A stretch of DNA of 8,836 nt from Balneola sp. Its GTDB lineage: Bacteria > Bacteroidota > Rhodothermia > Balneolales > Balneolaceae. The stretch lies in NCBI GenBank assembly GCA_002730655.1, contig PCAT01000116.1, forward strand, positions 1 through 8,836, given 5' to 3'. The position numbers and the translations under genes are program-made. The notes under the pieces were generated by a model. It searched no databases, was not told the DNA's origin, and saw nothing but the letters and a program-made list of their open reading frames with translations. Positions 1 through 5,640 of the stretch are shown in pieces (the stretch's first letter is position 1; each line of letters opens with the position of its first letter).

Positions 1-1062
1 GAAAATCAGGACGTGGAACTCCAAGAAGACGATGAGGAAATCTTGGAAATGCAAAAACACGATCCTAAGAATGCTGAAGCCCAATCAGTCGCAAGTGTAG
101 ACAAGGCTGGTGACGCAACTGGTACTGCAGGTAGTCGTAAGATGGCCGGTGGAACAGCTGCTGATAGCACCAAAAAAGATCCAATGCCTAAGTTAACTAA
201 GGCAGGAATGATTAACGCAATGTATCATAAGGCGAATAAGGCTAAAAAAGCTGAAGTCGAAGCTATGTACAACAGCGTTATGAGGGATCACGTCGAGAAT
301 GAAGATGAAGCAATCATTGAAGATAAGCCTTCAATCGATTACAAAGCTGATTTCAAAGACGACCTTAAAGCTTTGGTCTCTGAAGAAGCTACACTTTCAG
401 ACGATTTTAAGGCAAAAGCAGAAACTATCTTTGAAGCTGCAATTCAATCAAAGCTTTCAGACGAGATTGATAGGCTAGAAGAAAAGTTTAATGAGGAATT
501 AACTGCAGAAGTCGATCAGACAAAAGCAGACCTCGTAGAGAAAGTAGACAGCTATTTAAACTACGTAGTTGAAAACTGGATGTCAGAAAACAAGTTGGCG
601 ATTCAAAATGGTCTAAGAACCGAGATTGCAGAAGACTTTATGAATAAGTTGAAAGACCTATTTACAGAGTCATATATCGAGGTACCAGAAGGAAAAACTG
701 ACCTTGTTGACGAACTTGCCGGAACAGTTGATGAGCTAGAGCAAAAGCTTAATGACACAACTGGTCAAGCAATCGAAATGGCCGAGGAATTGGAAGGTTA
801 CAAGCGTGAAGCGGTTATCCGTGAAGCATCAAAAGACCTAGCCGAAACTCAGGTTGAAAAGCTTAAAGGCTTGGTAGAGAATATTGATTTTGAAGACCAA
901 GAAACTTTCGCTAAGAAAGTAGCAACAGTCAAAGAATCATACTTTACTAAGACTACAAATACTGCTAGCGGTGAAGCCGAAGTAGAAGATGGTCCAGTAG
1001 TGGAAACATCTGGTTCTATGGCATCATACCTTAGCGCAATTAAGAAAACTGCTAACAAATAA
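1..1062 (+). CDS. 22: Prohead core scaffolding protein gp22 (5' end outside window)
   Basis: Internal scaffold of the T4-type prohead: it fills the capsid during assembly with gp23 outside, and is then degraded by the gp21 prohead protease. The visible product is very acidic and lysine-rich with long heptad-like helical stretches from about residue 120 to 310 of the visible frame. This follows a low-complexity Gly/Ala/Thr linker and a conserved-looking segment around KAGMINAMY, which I associate with marine T4-like gp22 proteins. Several (L/I)-X-E tripeptides fit the gp21 cleavage consensus. The frame is open through base 1. An in-frame GTG at 13 exists but has no well-spaced Shine-Dalgarno sequence, so the true start is probably upstream and the gene is listed as partial. 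It is followed 14 bases later by gene 23, the canonical T4 order. The family call rests on composition, the conserved segment and the neighbour; identity is likely rather than proven. Confidence 0.85.
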   Translation, partial: ENQDVELQEDDEEILEMQKHDPKNAEAQSVASVDKAGDATGTAGSRKMAGGTAADSTKKDPMPKLTKAGMINAMYHKANKAKKAEVEAMYNSVMRDHVENEDEAIIEDKPSIDYKADFKDDLKALVSEEATLSDDFKAKAETIFEAAIQSKLSDEIDRLEEKFNEELTAEVDQTKADLVEKVDSYLNYVVENWMSENKLAIQNGLRTEIAEDFMNKLKDLFTESYIEVPEGKTDLVDELAGTVDELEQKLNDTTGQAIEMAEELEGYKREAVIREASKDLAETQVEKLKGLVENIDFEDQETFAKKVATVKESYFTKTTNTASGEAEVEDGPVVETSGSMASYLSAIKKTANK

Positions 1063-1076
1063 CGGGAGCACTAGCT

Positions 1077-2414
1077 ATGCAAAATACAGCATCATATGAT
1101 AAGTTGATCGAAAAGTGGTCTCCAGTATTGGACGAAGAGTCAGCTGGTAAGATTACAGATCATCATAAAAAAGCCGTAACTGCAGCAATTCTCGAAAACC
1201 AAGAAATCGCACTTAGAGAAGAAGGTATGATTTCAGAGAATGCAGGAGTTCCGGCAAACTCAACCGCAAGCACTGCAAACTGGAACCCGGTCTTGATCGC
1301 ACTTGTAAGACGTGCAATGCCAAACTTGATGGCATACGATGTCTGCGGCGTGCAGCCAATGTCCGGTCCAACTGGCTTAATCTTCGCGATGAAGTCAAGA
1401 TATGGCGGCGGGAATACTTCAGCAAGAGAAGCATTGTTCAACGAAGCTGAAACTCAGTTTTCAGGTGACAGTGCAGGAACACACGATTCCGATAATGCTT
1501 CAGGCTTGAATGTAACTAACCTAGACTCAGACTCAACTGCAGACGACGCAAGATTGACTAACATCTTCGCCGGCGGTATGCCAACTGCAGACGGAGAAGC
1601 ACTTGGAGTAACCGGTGGATCAGACTTCCATGAAATGGGATTCACCATCGAAAAAGCAACTGTTACTGCTAAGTCAAGAGCACTTAAAGCAGAATACAGC
1701 TTGGAATTGGCTCAAGACCTTAAAGCAATTCATGGTCTAGACGCTGAAACTGAGTTGGCAAATATTCTGTCAACAGAAATCTTGGCTGAAATCAATAGAG
1801 AAGTTATTAGAACTATTAACTCTCAAGCTAAGACAGGCGCACTTCAAACTAACACCGCTGTTAACGGTATCTTTAACGTACAAACAGATGCCGATGGTAG
1901 ATGGTCAGTTGAGAAGTTTAAAGGTTTGATTCTTCAAATCGAAAGAGAGTCAAACGTAATTGCTAAAGAGACACGTAGAGGTAAAGGTAACTTTATGATC
2001 TGCTCATCTGACGTAGCATCAGCACTAGCAGCCGCAGGTATGTTAGACTATACACCTGCAATGTCAACTAACTTGAACGTAGATGACACAGGCAATACTT
2101 TTGCTGGCGTAATGAACGGCAGAATGAGAGTCTACATCGACCCGTACGCAAATACAGACTACGTAAACGTAGGGTATAAGGGTACAAATCCATACGATGC
2201 AGGTGTCTTCTATTGTCCATACGTACCATTGACAATGGTAAGAGCAGTTGGTGAGAATACATTCCAGCCAAAAATCGGTTTTAAAACCAGATATGGAATG
2301 GTATCAAACCCATTCGTCGATACAGCTTCTATGTCTGGAAGAGACGGATTAGCTGCTGTTAAAACTAATCAGTACTACAGAATTTTCAGAGTTGATAATA
2401 TTCTTGGTGCATAA
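1077..2414 (+). CDS. 23: Major capsid protein gp23
   Basis: HK97-fold hexamer subunit of the T4-type head. Extended blocks match remembered T4 gp23: residues 75-101 (VRRAMPNL, CGVQPMSGPTG), 186-247 (HEMGF, AKSR-LKAEYSLELAQDL, EINREV) and the C-terminal VGYKG, PYVPLT and GFKTRYGM blocks. At 445 aa it is shorter than T4 gp23 (521 aa); the shortening falls at about residues 115-185, where T4 carries its insertion domain. By analogy with T4, the N-terminal propeptide would be removed by gp21 at an I-X-E site; MISE (residues 51-54) before NAGV is the best candidate, which is inference. The ATG is preceded by CGGGAG (1063-1068) with an 8-base spacer, the clearest Shine-Dalgarno in the left half. 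Base composition is richer in GC than the genes downstream, as expected for a very highly expressed gene. No late promoter box lies in the 14-base gap, so it is probably cotranscribed with gene 22 or from a promoter further upstream. Confidence 0.97.
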   Translation: MQNTASYDKLIEKWSPVLDEESAGKITDHHKKAVTAAILENQEIALREEGMISENAGVPANSTASTANWNPVLIALVRRAMPNLMAYDVCGVQPMSGPTGLIFAMKSRYGGGNTSAREALFNEAETQFSGDSAGTHDSDNASGLNVTNLDSDSTADDARLTNIFAGGMPTADGEALGVTGGSDFHEMGFTIEKATVTAKSRALKAEYSLELAQDLKAIHGLDAETELANILSTEILAEINREVIRTINSQAKTGALQTNTAVNGIFNVQTDADGRWSVEKFKGLILQIERESNVIAKETRRGKGNFMICSSDVASALAAAGMLDYTPAMSTNLNVDDTGNTFAGVMNGRMRVYIDPYANTDYVNVGYKGTNPYDAGVFYCPYVPLTMVRAVGENTFQPKIGFKTRYGMVSNPFVDTASMSGRDGLAAVKTNQYYRIFRVDNILGA

Positions 2415-2438
2415 TTAGATTTAATGCAAAAAATCACT

Positions 2439-2465
2439 GGGGTCGGTTCGCCGGCCCCTTTTTTT
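2439..2465 (+). terminator. Intrinsic terminator after gene 23
   Basis: An 8-bp stem (GGGGTCGG with CCGGCCCC, one T-G wobble) closes a TTCG loop and is followed directly by seven T residues. It lies 24 bases after the gene 23 stop codon. The closing pair is G-C, so this is not the extra-stable C(UUCG)G form. A run of six A (2428-2433) sits five bases before the stem, so weak termination of leftward transcripts is also possible. It separates very strong capsid expression from the next gene, which has its own late promoter box. Confidence 0.93.
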
Positions 2466-2477
2466 GCTTACAAACGA

Positions 2478-2485
2478 TATAAATA
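2478..2485 (+). promoter_or_regulatory. T4-type late promoter (TATAAATA)
   Basis: A perfect match to the 8-base T4 late promoter element recognised by gp55-RNA polymerase. It lies just after the gene 23 terminator and just before the tail-tube-family gene. In T4 the element spans about -13 to -6, which puts the transcription start at about 2491, the A of the downstream ATG. gp55 itself is encoded in this window. Confidence 0.8.
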
Positions 2486-2490
2486 GATAC

Positions 2491-3060
2491 ATGGCGAACC
2501 TTACAAAAAATTTCAATTACTTACAACCTACTAATTTTAAGGCAGTAATTGATAGACAGAATTATCCAAATTTAGAGTTTTTCGTTCAGGACTTTACACA
2601 CCCTGGTGTCATTATGAATCCAGTTGAGATGAACTATAAGAAGATAGCATCTGTACCTTTCATTGGTGATAAGTTAACATACAATGAGCTGTTAATAAAT
2701 ATTATATTAGATGAAGACATGAAATCGTATACTGAAATGCATAACTGGATGAGAAGAGTTCTAGATCAGGATATGACAACTCCGATAGATAGATTTAAAG
2801 CTAAGACTGAAAAGCCACCAGCTGAATCAGATATAACTTTATCTATTTTATCGAGTCATAATAATCCAATAAAAAGAATTCAATACGTTAACTGTATACC
2901 TATTGCTTTAACTGATATACAATTCGCTTCTACACAAGGAGGAGAAGCTTTTATAACGTTTGGTGCTTCTTTTAGATTTACTTATTTTAACTTGCTTACT
3001 AAGAATACGACTGGACAATTTGTAGATTCGTTTAACGTTACTGGAACTGTTGGTTCATAA
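2491..3060 (+). CDS. Tail-tube-family protein, gp19/gp54-like
   Basis: Probable virion tail protein of 189 aa. Its pattern follows the T4 tail tube fold: an N-terminal P-T-N-F-K-A-V-I strand (residues 13-20), F-V-Q then PGV (31-40), a GDKLTYNELLINIILDED strand pair (59-76) and HNWMRRV (84-90). The second half, ITLSIL then NCIPIALTDIQF (115-145) and ITFGASFRFTYF (155-166), resembles the C-terminal part of the T4 gp54 tube initiator (GCIPIS and the closing FDVTFAY strand) more than gp19. It is shorter than gp54 (320 aa) and slightly longer than gp19 (163 aa). Start chosen at ATG 2491; an in-frame TTG at 2464 lies inside the terminator T-run and upstream of the late promoter, so it is unlikely. 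No Shine-Dalgarno is visible. In marine T4-like genomes this slot is often labelled gene 3 (tail completion), so that name is an alternative I cannot exclude. Structural tail role likely, exact role uncertain. Confidence 0.75.
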   Translation: MANLTKNFNYLQPTNFKAVIDRQNYPNLEFFVQDFTHPGVIMNPVEMNYKKIASVPFIGDKLTYNELLINIILDEDMKSYTEMHNWMRRVLDQDMTTPIDRFKAKTEKPPAESDITLSILSSHNNPIKRIQYVNCIPIALTDIQFASTQGGEAFITFGASFRFTYFNLLTKNTTGQFVDSFNVTGTVGS

Positions 3061-3076
3061 GAACCTTATATATAAT
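3052..3076 (+). promoter_or_regulatory. Small hairpin and -10-like box before uvsY
   Basis: GGTTC-ATAA-GAACC (3052-3065) is a perfect 5-bp inverted repeat whose loop contains the stop codon of the upstream gene. It is followed by TTATATATAAT with a TATAAT at 3071-3076. No good -35 hexamer is present (TTGGTT at 3050-3055, 15-base spacing, is poor). It could be a weak promoter for uvsY, a weak terminator or an RNA processing site; the sequence does not decide. Confidence 0.3.
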
Positions 3077-3096
3077 TTAAACATGATGGAAACAAG

Positions 3097-3543
3097 ATGA
3101 TTGACTTAAACCAAGTCCACGAGATGTGGCAAAAAGATAGTGTTATCGATAATCACTCGTTAGATGACACCTCTAGAAATACTCCTAAATTACATTCAAA
3201 ATATCTTCAAATGTGGTCTGAAGCTAAATTGTCTCTCAAGAGAGCAGAGTTCGAACAGAAAAAACTTTTGAAGGATAAGTGGCTTTACTATAACGGAAAA
3301 ATGGATAGAGAAACTTTAGAAGAAAAAGGATGGGAACCAGATCCATTTGATGGATTAAAAATATTAAAAGGAGAAATGGATTACTATTACGATAGCGATC
3401 CTGAGATACAAAAATCAGAAGAAAAAATTCAATATTGGAAAACTACTATTGATACATTAACAGAAATAATAGATAATTTAAAATGGCGGCACCAGACTAT
3501 ATCGAACATAATCAAATGGAAACAATTCGAATCCGGAAACTAA
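3097..3543 (+). CDS. uvsY: Recombination mediator protein UvsY
   Basis: Loads the UvsX recombinase onto ssDNA coated with gp32, acting in T4-type recombination-dependent replication. At 148 aa it is close to T4 UvsY (137 aa). It shares the N-terminal pattern (I-D-L-x-x-V then K-D-S-V-I-D), the basic LKDKWLYYNGK segment (58-68) that aligns with T4 LKARLDYYSG, the IQYW motif (111-114) and the FESGN ending (T4 FEAGK). T4 K58 and R60, known for DNA binding, correspond to K59 and K61 here, so charge is kept. The middle (about residues 69-105) is longer and more acidic/aromatic than in T4. Only a weak GGA precedes the ATG. It overlaps the start of uvsW, as expected for a coupled recombination pair. 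Confidence 0.92.
   Translation: MIDLNQVHEMWQKDSVIDNHSLDDTSRNTPKLHSKYLQMWSEAKLSLKRAEFEQKKLLKDKWLYYNGKMDRETLEEKGWEPDPFDGLKILKGEMDYYYDSDPEIQKSEEKIQYWKTTIDTLTEIIDNLKWRHQTISNIIKWKQFESGN
3419..3436 (+). repeat. 18-base direct repeat, copy 1 (in uvsY)
   Basis: The 18 bases AAGAAAAAATTCAATATT recur exactly at 3899-3916 in uvsW, 480 bases away. The two copies are read in different codon frames (EKIQY in UvsY, KNSIL in UvsW), so protein homology does not explain the match. AT-rich sequence makes coincidence plausible. Confidence 0.5.
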
Positions 3544-4997
3544 ATCACGCGACTTTATTTTTAGAATGCGATCGAAGCATAAGTGCAGAACTTAGAGAGT
3601 TCTTTTCTTTTTACGTCCCTGGCTACAGGTTTATGCCGGCGTATAAGAACAGAATGTGGGACGGAAAGATTAGACTATACAATCAAATAACTGGAGAGCT
3701 TCCAGCTGGCCTTTGGCCACAAGTGTTATCTTTTGCTGAAAGCAGAGAATACGAGATAGATATTGAAGAAACTGAATATGGAAGTCCAAACGAAGGTAAT
3801 CCAGTAAATGCAGACTTTATGATGAAGTTTATAGAAGCTTTAAAGTTACCTTTTGAAATAAGAGACTATCAGTTTGATGCCGTGTGCACTGGAATACAAA
3901 GAAAAAATTCAATATTATTATCACCTACTGGTTCAGGTAAGTCTCTCATAATTTATGTTCTTGCAAGATGGTTGTTATGTTCACTTGAACAGAAAAAGCA
4001 AGATATATTAATTATTGTACCAACTACTTCTTTGGTTGAACAGATGTACAATGATTTTAAAACTTATGGATATGACGTTGATAGACACTGCCATAGAATA
4101 TATTCTGGAAAAGATAAGAACACTTATAAGAGAATTGTTATTAGTACATGGCAGTCAATATATAAATTTCAAAAAGACTGGTTTGCAAGATTTGGAGCAG
4201 TATTTGGAGATGAATGTCATGGATTTAAGTCTAAGTCATTAACAACTATTATGAATAAATGTACCGAAGCAGAGTATAGATTTGGAACTACCGGTACTCT
4301 AGATGGAGCACTAACTCATGAACTCGTATTACAAGGATTATTCGGTAAAGTATACCGCGTTACCAGCACGAGAGCCTTACAAGATAACGATACGCTCGCT
4401 AAGTTACACATTAGAAGAATCGTCCTCGAATACGAAGACAAGACGAGAAAAGAATTTGGAAAGAAAACTTACCAAGAAGAAATAGAACACATAGTAACTT
4501 ACGAAAAAAGAAATAAGTTTATAAGAAATCTAACTTTAGACTTGAAGGGAAATACACTAGTCCTATATAATTATGTAGAGAAACATGGAAAGCCACTACA
4601 TAAACTTATAACGGAGAAAGCACATGAAACTCGCAAGGTTTTTTTCGTGTCTGGTCAGACTGAAACTTCTGACAGAGAAGCAATTAGAGGTATTGTGGAA
4701 AAGCAGAGGAATGCCATTATAGTAGCCTCACTCGGTACGTTTAGTACTGGTATAAATATAAGGAACCTACATAATATCGTATTCGCTTCTCCATCAAAAT
4801 CGCAGATACGAGTACTACAAAGTATTGGAAGAGGATTAAGGAAAACAGATGATGGTAAAGAAACAACTCTTTATGACATTGTTGACGACATATCTTGGAA
4901 GTCTCGCAAGAACTTTGGTATCTTGCATGCAGATGAAAGACTTAGAATATATGGTCGAGAAAAATTTAACCATAAAACTTATAAAGTAAAGTTATGA
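3516..4997 (+). CDS. uvsW: UvsW ATP-dependent DNA/RNA helicase
   Basis: SF2 helicase that, in T4, unwinds R-loops and branched DNA (D-loops, Holliday and fork structures), switching replication from origin to recombination mode. For the 493-aa product, the N-terminal substrate-binding domain (1-100) keeps the FFSF, GYRF and WDGKIRL landmarks of T4 UvsW. Helicase motifs follow: Walker A TGSGKS (138-143), IIVPTTSL, DECH (232-235), GTTGT (257-261), STGINIRNL (410-418) and QSIGRGLRK (435-443). The C-terminus KFNHKTYKVKL parallels T4. Start chosen at ATG 3516 because METIRIRKLNHATLFLEC lines up with the T4 N-terminus; an in-frame ATG at 3483 would add 11 residues and enlarge the overlap with uvsY from 28 to 61 bases. 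Neither start has a Shine-Dalgarno, so the start is the uncertain part. The last four bases overlap the next gene (ATGA). Confidence 0.95.
   Translation: METIRIRKLNHATLFLECDRSISAELREFFSFYVPGYRFMPAYKNRMWDGKIRLYNQITGELPAGLWPQVLSFAESREYEIDIEETEYGSPNEGNPVNADFMMKFIEALKLPFEIRDYQFDAVCTGIQRKNSILLSPTGSGKSLIIYVLARWLLCSLEQKKQDILIIVPTTSLVEQMYNDFKTYGYDVDRHCHRIYSGKDKNTYKRIVISTWQSIYKFQKDWFARFGAVFGDECHGFKSKSLTTIMNKCTEAEYRFGTTGTLDGALTHELVLQGLFGKVYRVTSTRALQDNDTLAKLHIRRIVLEYEDKTRKEFGKKTYQEEIEHIVTYEKRNKFIRNLTLDLKGNTLVLYNYVEKHGKPLHKLITEKAHETRKVFFVSGQTETSDREAIRGIVEKQRNAIIVASLGTFSTGINIRNLHNIVFASPSKSQIRVLQSIGRGLRKTDDGKETTLYDIVDDISWKSRKNFGILHADERLRIYGREKFNHKTYKVKL
3899..3916 (+). repeat. 18-base direct repeat, copy 2 (in uvsW)
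   Basis: Exact second copy of the repeat at 3419-3436. Recombination between the copies would delete the uvsY 3' end and the uvsW N-terminal domain, so it has no obvious benefit to the phage. Confidence 0.5.
4752..4759 (+). promoter_or_regulatory. TATAAATA box inside uvsW
   Basis: A second perfect match to the T4-type late promoter element, within the uvsW codons for G-I-N-I of helicase motif V. If active it would give a late transcript starting at about 4765 and carrying the uvsW 3' end and the Sm-like gene. The bases are also constrained by the helicase motif, so a chance match is quite possible. Confidence 0.3.
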
Positions 4998-5491
4998 AAA
5001 ATATAAAGCAATTTAAACTTACTAATAACGAAGAAATAGTTTGCGAAGTCTTAGAGTGGGATACTCAAGACGATATCGCTGATATTCTTATAAGCAAAAC
5101 TCTTAGAATAGTAACTGTAGAAGACTACGCTAGAGGATACAAGTTTTTTGCTTTTAGACCTTGGCTATCTTTTACTGAAGATCCAGAGTCTTTACAAACT
5201 CTTAATTCATCTCATGTTGTTGTTGCCTCCAATCCTTCGCCCGATCTTTTAAAGCATTACAAAGCTTGTATATACTCGATAAGGGCAGATTTAAAAAATA
5301 GCAATAAGAAGAGAAAAGCTTATATCAATACGGACGAAATAGCGCATGCAGTTGAAGAACTGACAGAAGAAGAGATGGACCAGTTTTTAGCTGAAAAGTA
5401 CGGCCACATGGTACGTGAGGACGACTTCGATCCAGATTCTGATTTAGGCTCTAATATCATTCCGTTTAAGCCAAAGGGTACGTTGCATTAA
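4994..5491 (+). CDS. Conserved T4-like phage protein with Sm/LSm-like N-terminus
   Basis: 165-aa protein of unknown function. Residues 3-40 (KQFKLTNNEEIVCEVLEWD, then IADILISKTLRIV) have the rhythm of an Sm1 motif: a short lead strand, a Glu-rich turn, a bent strand with small/hydrophobic alternation, then a strand ending in a basic residue. After an aromatic stretch (KFFAFRPWLSF, 50-60), residues 72-78 (SSHVVVA) could form the Sm2-like strands, followed by a helix (LLKHYKACI). The last 50 residues are acidic. I recall similar small proteins as unnamed conserved genes in marine T4-like phages. The Sm-like reading is inference from pattern only; RNA binding is not shown. Its ATG overlaps the uvsW stop codon by four bases, implying translational coupling with the R-loop helicase. 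The leftward promoter at 5527-5555 faces this gene. Confidence 0.7.
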   Translation: MKNIKQFKLTNNEEIVCEVLEWDTQDDIADILISKTLRIVTVEDYARGYKFFAFRPWLSFTEDPESLQTLNSSHVVVASNPSPDLLKHYKACIYSIRADLKNSNKKRKAYINTDEIAHAVEELTEEEMDQFLAEKYGHMVREDDFDPDSDLGSNIIPFKPKGTLH

Positions 5492-5526
5492 AAAGGTATA
5501 TTCCTCCCTCCCCATACTACTCTTAT

Positions 5527-5555
5527 ATTCTATCATAAAAATGGGCGTTTGTAAA
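5527..5555 (-). promoter_or_regulatory. Leftward sigma70-type promoter with no gene
   Basis: On the - strand TTTACA (5555-5550), a 17-base spacer and TAGAAT (5532-5527) form a good sigma70 promoter. The three bases before the -10 are TGA, an extended -10 (TGn). Predicted start is at about 5520. The RNA would begin with a purine-rich GGGGAGGGAGG tract and run antisense to the 165-aa gene and uvsW. No credible - strand gene lies ahead; only a 14-codon ORF (5488-5444) is seen, 14 bases past GGAGG and therefore poorly spaced. Confidence 0.55.
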
Positions 5556-5590
5556 CAAGTATTTTCACGTTTGAAAGAAAAAAATAATCA

Positions 5591-5619
5591 TTTACATTTA
5601 CACTTTTTTGGTGTATAAT
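5591..5619 (+). promoter_or_regulatory. Sigma70-type early promoter of the 55-47-46 operon
   Basis: TTTACA (5591-5596), a 17-base spacer and a perfect TATAAT (5614-5619) form a strong host-type promoter; T4 early promoters use a similar TTTACA -35. A-rich sequence upstream (about 5577-5588) could act as an UP element. A second TTTACA abuts the first (5597-5602) and pairs with TATTAT at 5621-5626 over 18 bases, so two overlapping promoters offset by 6-7 bases are possible. Predicted start is at about 5626, just ahead of the gp55 ribosome binding site. Confidence 0.85.
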
Positions 5620-5627
5620 ATATTATG

Positions 5628-5635
5628 AAAGGTGG
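5628..5635 (+). promoter_or_regulatory. Ribosome binding site of gene 55
   Basis: AAAGGTGG lies 5 bases before ATG 5641. It settles the start: the in-frame GTG at 5632 falls inside the binding site itself and cannot be the initiator. Confidence 0.85.
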
Positions 5636-5640
5636 TAAAA

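Noticed and set aside
1163..1441. Overlapping - strand open frames (92 and 73 aa)
   Set aside because: Antisense shadows of the highly conserved part of gene 23, where codon bias depletes stops on the other strand.
2459..2483. MotA-type middle promoter (TTTGCTTA before TATAAA)
   Set aside because: The box lacks one base of the TGCTT(T/C)A core, and its distance to the -10 is about 7 bases where T4 uses about 12. The TATAAATA is better explained as a late element.
4161..4168. TATAAATT inside uvsW as a further late promoter
   Set aside because: One mismatch to the element, fully inside coding sequence, and no gene start follows closely.
4015..4242. 75-aa open frame on the + strand
   Set aside because: Out-of-frame inside uvsW across helicase motifs Ia to II; no initiation signal.
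5444..5488. 14-codon ORF on the - strand downstream of GGGAGGA
   Set aside because: The distance from GGAGG to the ATG is about 14 bases, too long for efficient initiation, and the sequence is antisense to a real gene. Kept only as a remark to the leftward promoter.
5492..5520. Intrinsic terminator after the 165-aa gene
   Set aside because: The stretch is pyrimidine-rich (CCTCCCTCCCC) but no stem with a T-run can be drawn on either strand.
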